A stretch of 64,000 bases of DNA from Parastagonospora avenae f. sp. tritici 18332-5 (GCA_022559985.1 JAFJTR010000120.1:1-64000); one strand, 5' to 3'. Shown: positions 53,445 to 64,000, numbered from the stretch's first letter. Made by a program: numbers and translations. Notes: generated from the letters alone by a model not told the origin.

Positions 53445-56042
53445 ATGACTATTACTTTTGGCGCAATATGCAGTCTTCTGCAAAGCGTCGAGAACATTAC
53501 TACCCGGCAACCACGACTACCCCCGAAACAAGAACGAGAAAACATCCGGGCGATAACTGCGAATTGGTTTGCCAATCAACGCCACAACCTTGACAATCCC
53601 GAGACAAATGGAGGAGCTGTCTTGTCAGCACTTTTCCCACATCGTCGCAAAGATCGAGTGTACGGCTTACAGACCCCTCTCCTTGCAAAGAAGCTCATTA
53701 CCCTTCTCGGTTTCGGCCATGGCCAGAGAGCGATGTTTGATGGCTGGACGAGTGGGAAGACGGGCGATCTCGGCGCGTACACTGAAAGAGCCATGGCGAT
53801 GTGGGATGGAACGTTCAAGAGAAAGCACGTCTTTCCAATCGAGCAAATAGACCGTCTACTGGTTCAGCTCGCTGCCAAGTATCGATTCTCAGATGAAGCT
53901 ATCCGACAACAACGCCAATGGCATGTGAAGACGGACACCGAATTAAAGGACATTCTCATACGACTCGAATCTTGGGAGGCTAAATGGCTCGTCCGTTTGA
54001 TTCTGCGGGACCACTGTACCGTTGAATTGGATGAAAGTCATGTATTTGGACAGTACCACTTCCTCCTACCAGATCTGCTCATGTTCCAGAACGACTTTGA
54101 AGCTGTCTTCGAGATGTTACGAGGCGAGCTAAACGCCTACCCAGCCATTCCGCCGCCGTCACAGGAGAAGATCATGCGTATCGAGGCCGCTCAGAAGCTT
54201 CGTGCAGTTGTGGGTGTCAAAGTGGGACGCCCAACGTTCCACAAAGCATGGTCGTTCAAGCACTGCTTCCAGCTGGTCGGGCAGCGCGCATGGGCTGCCG
54301 AGGTCAAGTACGATGGCGAATACTGCGAGATTCACGTTGAACTCGCGAATTCACCCAAGGATATCAAGATCTTCTCGAAGAATGGCAAGGATGCGACGGC
54401 AGATCGAGAACCGTTGAACTCGACTATCCGCACCGCGTTGCGCATCGGTCACCCTGATTGCCTGGTCAAGTTCCGGTGCATCGTCCTCGGCGAAATGGTC
54501 CTTTACAGCGACAAGGAAAAGAAGATCCTGCCCTTTTCCAAGATCCGCAAGCACATTTCGCGCTCAGGATCCTTGATCGGCACTTGGCAAGATTCGCTAC
54601 CGCATGAATGGGAGCACCTTATGATCGTCTTCTTCGACGTGCTCGTTTTAGATGATCAGCCCATTCTACGTCATGGACTCCAGGATCGACGCAAGGTGTT
54701 GAGAGACCTTGTGAAAGCAATACCGGGGCGGTCAATGCGCTCGGAGTGGACCCTGGTAGACTTCAAGACAGGGGACGGCGTAATGGACCTCAAGCAGGCC
54801 TTCGCCCGGAACATCGCAACTCGCCAGGAAGGATTGGTCTTGAAACCCTTACATGCGCCGTACTTCCCGCTGCTTACAGAGCGAGGCCATCGTCAAGCAG
54901 GTTTCTTCATCAAAATGAAGAGAGACTACCTAGGCGACATGGGCGGAGAGCGGGACTTGGGTGACTTTGCGATCGTTGGCGCAAGTTTCGATGCAAAGAT
55001 TGCGCCGAAAAGCAGTCTCAAGCCCTTGCACTGGACGCATTTTCATCTAGGGTGCTGCACGAACCGGACCGCTGTCCAGCGGAGCGGGGCAAAGCCATCC
55101 TTCAAGATTGTTGCAACGCTGAGTCTCGACCAATGCATCCCCAATCCCGATGTCGGATACCTCAACATTCAAGGTTACGTACTTCAGGGAGATCTGCGCA
55201 AAGGTGGTGTGACAGACGCGTTTGATGTTGAGCAGTCCAAAAGCTTCGATCGACGTATGACTGTGGCCTTCAAAAAGCCATTCGTCGCAGAGATACTCGG
55301 GAGCGGCTTCGAGAAGATTCAGAATGAGACTTTTGAGATGCTGCGGCATCCTCGCGTGAAGAAGCTCCACCATGACCGAACATGGGAAGATTGCGTGACC
55401 ATTGAGGACTTGGAGCGTATGGCAGAGGAGAAGTGGGAAGTGCCCAATGCTGACAACCTCGATGGGCATGCCAAAGACGTTGCAGTCTTAATCAGAAAGT
55501 ATCGTAAGGAGATCGATGATTCTCAAGCGACTGTGACAAGCGACAATACTACGCAGCAGACTACACCGCGCACGACACAGGAGACTATCATGACAATAAC
55601 TCCACTAACACCACGGGTGCGACTTCATGAGCCGAGCGACGCCACAGTAGATGAGACACAGCAACACACCTACACAACCGTTTCATCGACTCAATGTTCC
55701 GCTGACGGTAGCACACAAGGCAAAGGTGTCCGCGCATCCCGCGTTCTCGTCCGTGAAGGCACTTCTGAGCGACTAGCATTACCAACGCCCGCAGCTACAG
55801 CTGCACTACCCACACTGATGTCTACAGCAGAAGCAGCACCAAAGAAACGCAGCTTTGTTGAAATTATTAGCCCACCTAATGCAAAGCAACGCAAGATACT
55901 GATCCCTTTGCAGTCTTCTGGCGGGAACCGTAATTTAGGCGCTTTTGATTATGATTCGCAAGAGGGGACCATTCATATATATGCTAAAGAGGGGCTGAAG
56001 GTTGAAGTACATACTGGGCCCGTGAAGGAGGGATGTTCGTAG
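53445..56042 (+). CDS. LIG4-like ATP-dependent DNA ligase without visible BRCT domains
   Basis: Single exon, 865 residues from ATG 53445 (upstream in-frame codons only offer a TTG). Residues 1–230 resemble the N-terminal DNA-binding domain of ligase IV. The nucleotidyltransferase domain has K288 in motif I (AEVKYDGEYC), motif III (LGEMVLYS), IIIa (MIVFFDVLVLDD), IV (EGLVLKP) and V (FFIKMKRDYL), so it should form the ligase-AMP intermediate. The OB-fold region follows to about 650. Beyond about 700 the chain is Thr/Gln-rich and disordered, ending near ISPPNAKQRKILIP. The tandem BRCT domains by which LIG4 binds XRCC4 are not seen. A specialised paralog of ligase IV is the likely reading. Confidence 0.85.
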   Translation: MTITFGAICSLLQSVENITTRQPRLPPKQERENIRAITANWFANQRHNLDNPETNGGAVLSALFPHRRKDRVYGLQTPLLAKKLITLLGFGHGQRAMFDGWTSGKTGDLGAYTERAMAMWDGTFKRKHVFPIEQIDRLLVQLAAKYRFSDEAIRQQRQWHVKTDTELKDILIRLESWEAKWLVRLILRDHCTVELDESHVFGQYHFLLPDLLMFQNDFEAVFEMLRGELNAYPAIPPPSQEKIMRIEAAQKLRAVVGVKVGRPTFHKAWSFKHCFQLVGQRAWAAEVKYDGEYCEIHVELANSPKDIKIFSKNGKDATADREPLNSTIRTALRIGHPDCLVKFRCIVLGEMVLYSDKEKKILPFSKIRKHISRSGSLIGTWQDSLPHEWEHLMIVFFDVLVLDDQPILRHGLQDRRKVLRDLVKAIPGRSMRSEWTLVDFKTGDGVMDLKQAFARNIATRQEGLVLKPLHAPYFPLLTERGHRQAGFFIKMKRDYLGDMGGERDLGDFAIVGASFDAKIAPKSSLKPLHWTHFHLGCCTNRTAVQRSGAKPSFKIVATLSLDQCIPNPDVGYLNIQGYVLQGDLRKGGVTDAFDVEQSKSFDRRMTVAFKKPFVAEILGSGFEKIQNETFEMLRHPRVKKLHHDRTWEDCVTIEDLERMAEEKWEVPNADNLDGHAKDVAVLIRKYRKEIDDSQATVTSDNTTQQTTPRTTQETIMTITPLTPRVRLHEPSDATVDETQQHTYTTVSSTQCSADGSTQGKGVRASRVLVREGTSERLALPTPAATAALPTLMSTAEAAPKKRSFVEIISPPNAKQRKILIPLQSSGGNRNLGAFDYDSQEGTIHIYAKEGLKVEVHTGPVKEGCS

Positions 56043-56976
56043 CGTTGGCGTACTTGGTTTGGCGTTGCCGGTTTTGATACCCCATTTCTTTCAGTGTTTA
56101 GCTTCCACTTTTGTCAACGAATTTACACTTTATTCATGCCTTACTTCCATTACAAACAATTTTCGTTTATGGGCGTACACCCCAAGCACTGATAAGCTCA
56201 TCAATCAGATTTCTTTCCAATTGATTAACAAAAGATATTGCGTTCATCGGCTGCTACTTACACAATCATTGGCAGTCTTCGGGTGTTAGTAGCACTTCGT
56301 CTGCAGCGCGATAGTTGCAGTAAGTGGGTGTACAATGTTGTACGATGGTGTTGATCAAGTTACGAGTGTATATTGTTGCAGATTGATGATGTTCTATCTA
56401 TCGTACGAACGCGTTCATATACAATTCTGCTGCGCACAGGCCTGAAGGCCTGTGCATCAGCAGCTCACGTGATAATGAGGATTGCTATGTACGGACATCG
56501 GGCGTATTAATGTTCTTTGTGCTCACACAGCATGGCTTTCAAAATGCCCTGGTACTCTACAAACTCCTTGTTACTTCAATGTGTAGAGTGATTTATCGCG
56601 TCAGTTTCTCTGCGCTGCGAGTTCTTCGACGAGCCGATGATAGGTGAATGCTTCGTCACTCGAGACCAAGTTTACATGAAATGTCTCAAGCAACAAAACC
56701 TTCATCTCAGCGAACAACAAAACCATTATATCGTACAATGAAATGAGAAGGCCGCGTAGACCCAGGAATTGCTTTTGAATTATACAAGGAACCAGGAATT
56801 GAGCTTGAAGGAAATGCCATAGTCAAACGCAGGAAGATGAAGTAACATGACTCCTGCAGCATCTTAGTGGCGTCAAAAATGACTAGTGTCATTAGCCGAG
56901 ATCGCTCCCCTCGTTGGATCTTGCACATCTACGTACACCACGCGATCTTTGCAACCTGTCCATCTTCCGTTTGAAG
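56043..56976. other. Intergenic region, nothing supported
   Basis: 934 bp between the ligase and the RWD gene. A short GGCCTGAAGGCC palindrome is at about 56438–56451. No coding signal. Confidence 0.5.
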
Positions 56977-57861
56977 ATGTCCTTAATATCATGGCATATC
57001 TTGCCACAAAGCTTGATCGAACTCCAGCTCGGTCAAATTGACCTGCTATTGGCGATGTACCCGGATGAGGTTCAAATTGAGAATGCTTCGCAAAGGACTG
57101 TCGACACCGTAAGAAGCATAGAAGACGGAGTTCCTACTTCTCCGTTTACAGTAGCGCCTTCAGTTCCGATGTTGCTGCAAATTATCATCCCAGACGCAGA
57201 CCAGCACACGCTAGAACTTGATCTTACTTTTCCTTTCTTTTACGAAGGCGAGCAAGTGCCCGAGGATCCGCCCAAGGTCAAAGTGCGAATACGGCAGCCT
57301 TCGTGGTTGAGCAAGGCAGCTACAGCTGACTTGATGACGGACTTGCCCGAGGATGAAGACCTGCTGGGCACCATCGAGCACATCAAGGAGTCCGCTGCGC
57401 AACAGCTCACGCAAACTTCGGTCGCCACTACCGACTCAGCTTCGCAAGATGCATCTAGTACAGGTCCGCTTGTGCGCGTATGGTTCTACTTTCCCTCCAT
57501 CTCTACCCGCTCAAAGCGCGACGACTTTATTACCCACGCGCCATCATATCAACTCACTGGGTTTCTTTACGCCGGAAAGCCCGGGCTCCTCTGCGTGGAA
57601 GGCGGATCGCAAAGTATCGATGACTACATGAAGTTCATCAAGACGGAGAGTTGGGGCGATATTCCAGCGCACCATAAGAAAGTCAGCGAGCGGTATCGCG
57701 AAACCAAGGATGTGAAAAGAGCGTTTGAAGACATGACGGAAATTACAGATATGGTCGGTGAGAGGAGAGGCCAGAGAGCAAATAGAGGCGATATGAAAGC
57801 TATGGAAGAGTGGCTTGTTGAGAGAGGGTTGGGGGAAGCTTTTGCAAAAGTACTGATGTGA
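56977..57861 (+). CDS. RWD-domain protein (RWDD2-like)
   Basis: 294 residues from ATG 56977; the open frame upstream offers no better ATG. The RWD domain begins LIELQLGQIDLLLAMYPDEV, with the LELDLTFPFFYEGE and DPPKVKVRI strands replacing the typical YPxxxP region. The C-terminal half (GFLYAGKPGLLCVEGGSQSIDDYMKFIKTESWGDIPAHHKKVSER) matches the DUF1115 part of RWDD2 proteins. The end overlaps the next, minus-strand gene by 62 bp, tail to tail. Confidence 0.82.
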   Translation: MSLISWHILPQSLIELQLGQIDLLLAMYPDEVQIENASQRTVDTVRSIEDGVPTSPFTVAPSVPMLLQIIIPDADQHTLELDLTFPFFYEGEQVPEDPPKVKVRIRQPSWLSKAATADLMTDLPEDEDLLGTIEHIKESAAQQLTQTSVATTDSASQDASSTGPLVRVWFYFPSISTRSKRDDFITHAPSYQLTGFLYAGKPGLLCVEGGSQSIDDYMKFIKTESWGDIPAHHKKVSERYRETKDVKRAFEDMTEITDMVGERRGQRANRGDMKAMEEWLVERGLGEAFAKVLM

Positions 57862-58765
57862 GAATGCCAAGTTCACTTTCATCTTCGCTACTAGGCTCCT
57901 CATGAGCACCAGTCGACTCGATGCGAAACAGCAGACGTGGGCAATCTCCACGACTCATTCCCTCATACTCCGCCCAGAAGACCGTGACATCCTTGATCGT
58001 CCCATGTCCCAGCTCTTGCTTCCTCTGGATCAACAGCCACGCTACACCAGCTCCGTTCGGCGTCCCTGAGATTGTTTTGCCTTCTTCGCTACCAGTATCG
58101 AACGTTACCCCAGGAAAGGATGTGAACGTCTGATGACCGCGATTAGCTATCGCCCTCTGGGTTACGGCAGTCGTTGTTGGATTCGAAACCCGGAGGCGGA
58201 AGACGGATTGGATCGGATACGGCCCATGAGTGGTAATGTACTCCCTGGAAGAGAACCGTTCACAAGCTTCCAGCCACTGCATATACGCAACGTCCGACCA
58301 GTGGTTTAGAGACGGAACAGTTAACGAAGGGCTACTGAGAGCAATTGCGCTGGCAGAAACATTGCTACTCTCTAACAAAATGCCTCGGATCGGGTTGCAG
58401 ATTTGTTTGAACTTTGTGCCGTGTCACATCCCCAGCTCGCGGCCGACCAGGTTGAAGCTCGGGGTCCAATTGGCGCTCTTCTTAAACTGCTTCCGCAGCA
58501 CGTCTATCTCGTACCAGGTGAGCGCCAACCAAGGCGCCCATTTACTTCGGGGGCGTGCATCAGGTGGCGGTGGGGCGAGCTGGGCGAGGGCATTGGTGAA
58601 ATCACTCTGGGCGGTGGAGCGTGCTGGTCGCATCAACTGTCCGGCATCGTGGTCCTTTGATTCCAGCATTCGCAAAATTCTAGCGCCTTTCGCAATGCTT
58701 TCGTTGTGTGCAGTAACTGATGTTGGCTCTGGAGCGTTCAGGGGTGGGATGATTGGGTCAGACAT
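57800..58765 (-). CDS. Conserved fungal protein of unknown function
   Basis: Two exons, 58765–58428 and 58367–57800; the 60-nt intron (GTGACA…TTAGAGAG) joins VGRELG to ISNVSAS; 301 residues. The N-terminal half has RPRSKWAPWLALTWYEIDVLRKQFKK, the second half LNHWSDVAYMQWLEACER, SGTPNGAGVAWLLIQRKQELGH and IKDVTVFWAEY, which look like fixed features of a soluble conserved domain. I do not know a function. The 3' end overlaps the RWD gene on the other strand by 62 bp. Confidence 0.65.
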
Positions 58766-59231
58766 GGAAAGACTTTGGTACTGAAGACAAGTAGTCAGTA
58801 CAGGATGAGCTCTCCGCTGCTTGACACGTCAAATTAGACTTTCTAATCAACGAGTAGGCATATATACTCCCCGAAGTTTGCTGTACCGCAACGAAAGTGG
58901 TTATAACCTCAGGAGGGATGATTCTGTAGCAAGCGGAAAGATGTCAGTTGGGCTCTCATACTGAGTACCCGATGATTCACAATCTTGATGACAGTTTGTA
59001 GGGGGTCACTAGAGGTTGTTTGTACAAATTTACGACGTAGAGTAGTGCAATGGCGATCTAAACTGGGGTATAAAGCCATAACTTTTCCCCACCTTCCCCT
59101 ACCGAAACTTCCAGCTCGGTCTTCGCATCCCTTGTTTTCGCTGCAGACTTCAAATCCTATCCTGTCAGATCCCAAACTCCAGTTGAAGCATTCAAATCCA
59201 CCCAAAGGACCTGAGAGCTTTCACAAGCCCA
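58766..59231. other. Intergenic region, nothing supported
   Basis: 466 bp between the unknown gene's start and the end of the ATPase gene, both on the minus strand. No coding signal. Confidence 0.5.
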
Positions 59232-61702
59232 TCAGATCGCCATGATCGACTCTCCACCATCCTTGGTAATGCGCTTCCGGATGTTCAACTTGAGCAGTTG
59301 ACCCGGCAGTTTGACCAAGGAACCATCCTCATCTTTACCTATCACCGCGTTCGGAGCATACACGAGAGCTTCACCTGTCTCTAGGCTCTCGATTTAACGA
59401 AGAATCTCCTTGTCATGTTCCATCGCGTTGATGTGCTTTTTGAGGGCAGAGTACCATGCAGGGCTGGTGAAACGATGAATGACTGTGACTGAACAAAGCG
59501 CAATCAAGTCAGTCGACACGGTTGGCTCTTGTGTAGAGATGATGACGCGTACGCCCTTGTGGCGCTGCAGACGTATGAGTGTGGCGAGGTAGCCCGTGAG
59601 CATCTTCGAACCGGGCGTATTCAACATGTACTAAGGTTTCATTAGCTTGCGGTATTTATGGTACGAACATCAATGCCATACCTTGTGGGCCTCATCAAGT
59701 ACGACCATCTTGCCCAAGGTTTGAGACTGGGTAAAGCGCTCCAAGCCAAGCTTGAACAGTATGCAGGCCGTGTTGGGCGTGATGAAGGGATCAGAAAGGT
59801 CCATGATCGTAATTTCGCCGGGATGGAACGTGGGTTCTGGCGTGTTCTCATCTTTGTCCAGAAACGATTCGAGTAGGTCCAGAAACGATTCGAGTAGGCC
59901 CAGGCGCATATCGAGCATATTAGTCTGCTTGGGGTCGAAATTCTCCATTGCAACCCTCTGCTTGAATAAGGAGTAGTCGAAGACTCCATCCTCATTCTCA
60001 GTCGCGATAGCACGGAGAATGCTTTCCACTTTAGCCATGTAAAGAGGCACATCTGCTTTCTCATTCATGCCCATGAGTGTCAGCAAGGTCGCGATGTCGA
60101 GCGACTTGGCCTTGAGCTTGAACTCTAAGACCTTGACGCCAGGTATCGCTCGGTAGAATTTCTCGATTGCAGGGTTGGACGGTGACACTAAGACAGTGAT
60201 TTTCTTCACCCTTTGACTCGCGGTGGCTTGATTAGCCGATCCCAAGAAGGCCGCTTCGCTTACAGTGAAGCCAGACCCACCACTGCTAAACTCGCTGTAG
60301 CTGAAGACCAGGGCTGCGACAGGAGCTTGAAGGCGACCAAGCTGTGGAGAAGGGATCAGGGCATTCTCGAGGATACATACCGTCGTATGACTCTTACCAC
60401 TCCCTTGTACGCCGCAAATGAACGTGGAGAATGGCACATTCGTGTTGTGGAAAAGCCTGATGACTTCACCTTCCGTGTCCTTGCTGCCAAGAAAGCCATA
60501 TTGTGGCACGAAGTCTTTACCATGTTCGACGATAACACTGGCCGATAGGAGAGGTGCATGGCCAATGTCCCTTTCAGTCGCATCAGGAAGGCTGGCATTG
60601 CCTGAGGTTGTGCCTCTCTGGGTGATCAATTGATCAATGAGGCCGGAATCGGGCTCCTAGTTCTCTTTCTCACTGGACGCGTAGAACGATTCCTCGCAGT
60701 GTGAATCTTCAGAGTTGCTATCTTCGGAAGCACCATCTTCGATACTAATGTTCGACCTCTGAATTTGGATTAGTTGATACAAGTGCTTATAACAACGGTG
60801 ACATACCTGGTCCGAGTCCGATGATTCCAAGGTCTCTGTGAGGCGAATACCTCCGTCTTGCTGCTCAGCAGTTCGTCGTTTAGGCTCTTTGTTTGCTTCT
60901 ACAAGACTGAACTTGTGTCCGGGAAGCTGCATACTGTCAAGTGTTAATGTATTTCTGTGTGTAGAACGGATCCGCTTACTCTTTCAGAGCAGCCTTGATC
61001 TCAAAAGCACGCGCGGGCTTAGCTTTGACCAGAGCAGCCGAAAATGCCGCCCATCCGATGAATTTGGCTTTCTTGAAACCTTTCTCTAGATGCAGAGAAC
61101 TGATCCAGACCTGCAACCATTCGTCTACAGCGATAGTGTGTGCATGTGATGGACCGTCCTTTGCGCCATTCCGTGAGACAGACTGCGACTTGACTGGTAC
61201 AGGTACTTGTGTGCTTTGTAGTTTGGCCTTTCTGATTCCCTGGAGTCTTATCAAATCAAATTATGCATGGTTAGAGCCAAGAAATGAAAACTTACTGAAG
61301 GATGAGTTCCTCGCGTTTTGCGTCGTCTTTCAGGTCGGGTCGCATCCGCAATAGTCGCTCTGAAAGTGCCGCAACATCTTCAAACTTTCCATGCTTGTTG
61401 GTCGAGAATTCTTGGCTGATGTGCTAAGTATTGTTAGTGAAGAGCGCCATCGAGGATTTCGGATGGCTTACCTCGCAGATTTCCATGTGAAGCCTCCAAA
61501 TAGTTAGATATATCACATGAAGATCGTGAATGGTAGCTTACCGCTGTACGGAATTTGTGATTGCGGCCGCAATGTCTGGCCGCATCTTGATGAGCTTCAA
61601 GACCATTTTATCGAGATTCAATACTTCATCGAGTTGACCATGGCTGTCGCAGTGCCTTTTAGTGTACTGTGTCTTGACCCATTTGTCGACGTCTGACTTC
61701 AT
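59232..61702 (-). pseudogene. P-loop ATPase gene broken by two in-frame stop codons
   Basis: Exons: 61702–61542, 61493–61472, 61423–61296, 61246–60980, 60933–60807, 60758–59682 and 59630–59232; all splice junctions keep one frame. Two stops interrupt it: TAG at 60659–60657 (after SSEKEN) and TAA at 59396–59394 (after KEILR). After each stop the frame continues with sensible protein: EPDSGLIDQLITQRG, and then IESLETGEALVYAPN and KIRKRIT-like NIRKRITKDGG. Both stops fit CAG→TAG and CAA→TAA. The ATPase part has Walker A (GVQGSGKSHTT), Walker B (KMVVLDEAHK) and a sensor-like VIISTQEP. The family occurs widely in ascomycetes and lacks a known role. If the first stop is real, the upstream 268-residue product would be a separate protein. 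Confidence 0.7.
59857..59898. repeat. 21-bp tandem duplication in the ATPase coding region
   Basis: Two perfect copies of TCCAGAAACGATTCGAGTAGG side by side (59857–59877 and 59878–59898). On the coding strand this repeats seven residues, LLESFLD, without changing the frame. It was probably a replication-slippage event. Confidence 0.9.
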
Positions 61703-63225
61703 CTTGGAGGTGACTGGGTTTGGAGTGGTTTAATGTTGCCGAAAACTGCAGCACAACATTCTCAGAAGAGTGTTTTTGAGTGGATTCACAGGCTTTTGAA
61801 TGTTAGCACTGCTTGTGTCAGTGTAGGATTGCTATAGATACCGATGTACCAGGACGGGGATGTTTGACTTCCAATCGTGTGCCCTGGTTTCTTTGTGCGG
61901 CCGTCAAGCTTTTACGGGAGTTATCAGTGTCAATGCTGGCAGTATTGGGGGCGCTTTTATGAGACGAGGTGGTTCGGGTTTACTTTGCAGGCAAACAATG
62001 CCCATATGTTGCTATACTACACTAGCAACTTGCGGCCCCACTTATTTTGCTGGACGCGACACGCACCTCTCAGAATGAGCATTCGAGATTAGAGCCTACT
62101 TAGCATATTCTATTACATTCTCCATTACACGATGTGTGATGAAGTTGCGGCGCTTTCCGGCTGTTCGTCACCGGACAAGAATAATTTTGGCAATCGCTGT
62201 CGAGGCTTATGAGCAAGATCCAACATCGTGCGTGATGCGTGACAACCTTGGAAGCGAGCATTACAGTCAGCCCGTTCCTGTCGAAGTGCAAAACTTCCTC
62301 ACTTTGCTCCTAGTATCGTAAAAGTTTGTGAATCATCTGTGGACTCGACCTCTCTTCTTTGTTTATACTGCCCTAACTGACTATGTCACAGCGAGACTTC
62401 AACCCAATCAAATTTACATATCGCGGAACAACTTGCCACGATTTTCGTATCTGACTGTATCAAATGGCATCAGAGTAGCCAGACTGGGTCACTCTGGCCA
62501 TGCCCAATAAGGCTGTGGAATTATCGGCACCACAGCATGTGGACTCATGTGCCAACTGGATCAAGGAAAGCTGCGAAGTTGGGCGAACCAAATCTTGAAA
62601 GAAAACCCAACCAACTGCCATTCAAGCATCCTAGAGTTATCAGCGCTGCTTCTAGCATGCCTAGGTGCACGATATGATTGTATCACACATGAAGAGCTGG
62701 GAGCGAGGCGAACGCAAGTAGACAATTTCACTAAATGTGTAAGTTTTCAAGAGAGAGGATTGAAATTTGAATCGAATTCTAGTTCTTGTTCCGTCACATG
62801 TGATCCAGCGACCGCGAGCTCTGCCAGTTCTAGTAGGCCAGTCGGCTGAGTCATGCCACAGAAGCTATAGAGAAAAGCCTTCGTAAGGGTCACAAAGCAG
62901 TTGAGAGCCGTCGCCGACACCAGGCCGTGCTACCTCTCCGCGTGATAGAGCGCATCATTGTAACTTTGGAAAGACCCTCCTGGAGAATCTTCCGAAACCA
63001 GTTCTCAATGGCATGAATCATTGGCGATCACAATGGCGAAGGGATCGCGGGATATAGCCATTGAATAGTCCTGGACGGAAGCTTTGGGATTTACAATGCC
63101 GATGATGAGAGCAAGAGATTGATTTTGCTCCACGAAGAAAAGTATCAAAAATCCAAACTTTCTTTGCATCTATGGTTCGTGAATCTTCACACGGTTGTAT
63201 GAGGCTGTGTCGATCCGGGCTCTGT
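61703..63225. other. Intergenic region, nothing supported
   Basis: 1.5 kb. The longest plus frame, 62547–62849 (100 codons), has no domain and no clear start context. No TIR or tRNA recognised. Confidence 0.45.
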
Positions 63226-63974
63226 TCATGTTCGCTTCTTATTCCTTATGAACTTGTCGAACAAGTCCGTCAACTTCCCCATGGTCAAGTTCTTCATTGA
63301 CGGTAGCTGTTCTCTCGCCCCATATAACACCATAGTCAGGGCGTATTCATCACCTACCGGTTCGGCACTAGACTCGGCCAACGTGAGGTGTCGCATAGCG
63401 TTGAAGTCGATTTTGCTTGACACCAATGGGCCCAGAGTAGGTAGTCTATGTAAACGTAAGTCGCGGAGCAATGCAACGATGGGTTTCACAAACCCTCAGG
63501 GTCATCCGTCTTCTTCTTGCGGAGCTGGTAGACTAAGTCGGCGAAGTGTTGGCTGTTTTTGCGCGCAACTTTGACTATGCTCATCAAGTAGCCAACCTTG
63601 CGGTCGTCGGCTGTGTCGCCCAGAAGAAAGGTGTCTCCTCGGTCGACGTTCTTTGCCAGGAACTCGCGCAAGACCTTGGCCACGTACTTGCCGTCTCCGG
63701 TAGGATATTGCTCAAGCGCAGCTGCATAGATCTCAACGTCGGCTGCCAGGCAGGGCTGATCGGTTGGCATGGCTTGGTAGGTTGGGGTTTCGAAGTCCGT
63801 GGCGGGGAGATCTAGGGCCAGTTTCGCGTCTTTGCTTGGGTGAGGTGGCTGCGGTCTCTCCACAACTGAAGTTGACGCTAATGCGGAGTTTATGAGAGTG
63901 GTCAGGTCGTGTGCAAATTTGCGCTGACCCGGAGCTATGCCACTGTGTATGTCACGTGCTGGCACGCTAAATAC
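63226..63974 (-). CDS. Partial gene at the right edge, unknown function
   Basis: Two exons are visible: about 63974–63490 and 63445–63226, joined by a 44-nt intron (GTGAAA…CATAG) through DDPEGL-LPTLGPL. At 63976–63975 there is an acceptor-like CTAG, so the gene probably continues beyond the window and the true start is not seen. Segments such as YPTGDGKYVAKVLREFLAK, GDTFLLGDTADDRKVGYLMSIVKVARKN and LSDEYALTMVLYG-like GDEYALTMVLYGARE are helical and soluble. No family recognised. Confidence 0.55.
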
Positions 63975-64000
63975 CTAGGCGGGTGCAAGCGGGTCCGTAA

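Noticed and set aside
1..64000. CRISPR arrays, bacterial operons, phage genes
   Set aside because: The window is eukaryotic with spliceosomal introns; the only tandem array (13551–13640) has no spacers.

Overview
The window is nuclear DNA of a filamentous ascomycete. Genes are on both strands, many are split by 41–102 nt introns with GT…AG ends and CTRAY-like branch sites, and they encode fungal housekeeping proteins: NOB1, WDR83/MORG1, pICln, Rad9/Crb2, SdhC, WDR89, lanosterol synthase and an ENA-type Na+ ATPase. The pogo/Fot-type transposons and RIP-like nonsense changes fit Pezizomycotina. A Dothideomycete (Pleosporales-like) origin is my impression from the protein families and is not proven. 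Exon joins were worked out by hand from splice sites and frame continuity.

Left part (1–15.5 kb) is accessory. A Fot/pogo element end (1–171) and a complete pogo-type element (1624–3409, 69-bp TIRs, TA target duplication, transposase broken by an in-frame TGA) flank a PhyH-type dioxygenase. An SDR gene with one intron follows. From 5.8 to 15.5 kb lies the most interesting block: a 932-aa protein with a helical N-terminus, C2H2-like fingers and an unrecognised C-terminal domain; divergent from it a 978-aa protein with a DUF7580-like region and an intact subtilisin domain; convergent with that a 279-aa protein that resembles gasdermin-like pore formers; then a 235-aa protein that is a stand-alone copy of the C-terminal domain of the first gene. 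I infer a regulated-cell-death or allorecognition island analogous to the known fungal protease/gasdermin pairs (het-Q2/het-Q1).

15.5–18.8 kb holds no gene I can support. 18.8–23.6 kb is a compact housekeeping block (NOB1, WDR83, pICln, a small membrane protein). 24–29.6 kb is gene-poor, with a few small hypothetical genes. 29.6–48.5 kb carries the ENA ATPase, the 1588-aa Rad9/Crb2 checkpoint mediator, SdhC, WDR89, a low-complexity protein, lanosterol synthase and a conserved low-complexity protein. 48.5–51.7 kb is apparently empty.

The right part (51.7–64 kb) has a DUF1295-type membrane protein, a LIG4-like DNA ligase with no visible BRCT domains, an RWD-domain protein overlapping tail-to-tail with an unknown gene, a P-loop ATPase gene interrupted by TAG and TAA codons in an otherwise continuous spliced frame, and a truncated gene at the right edge.
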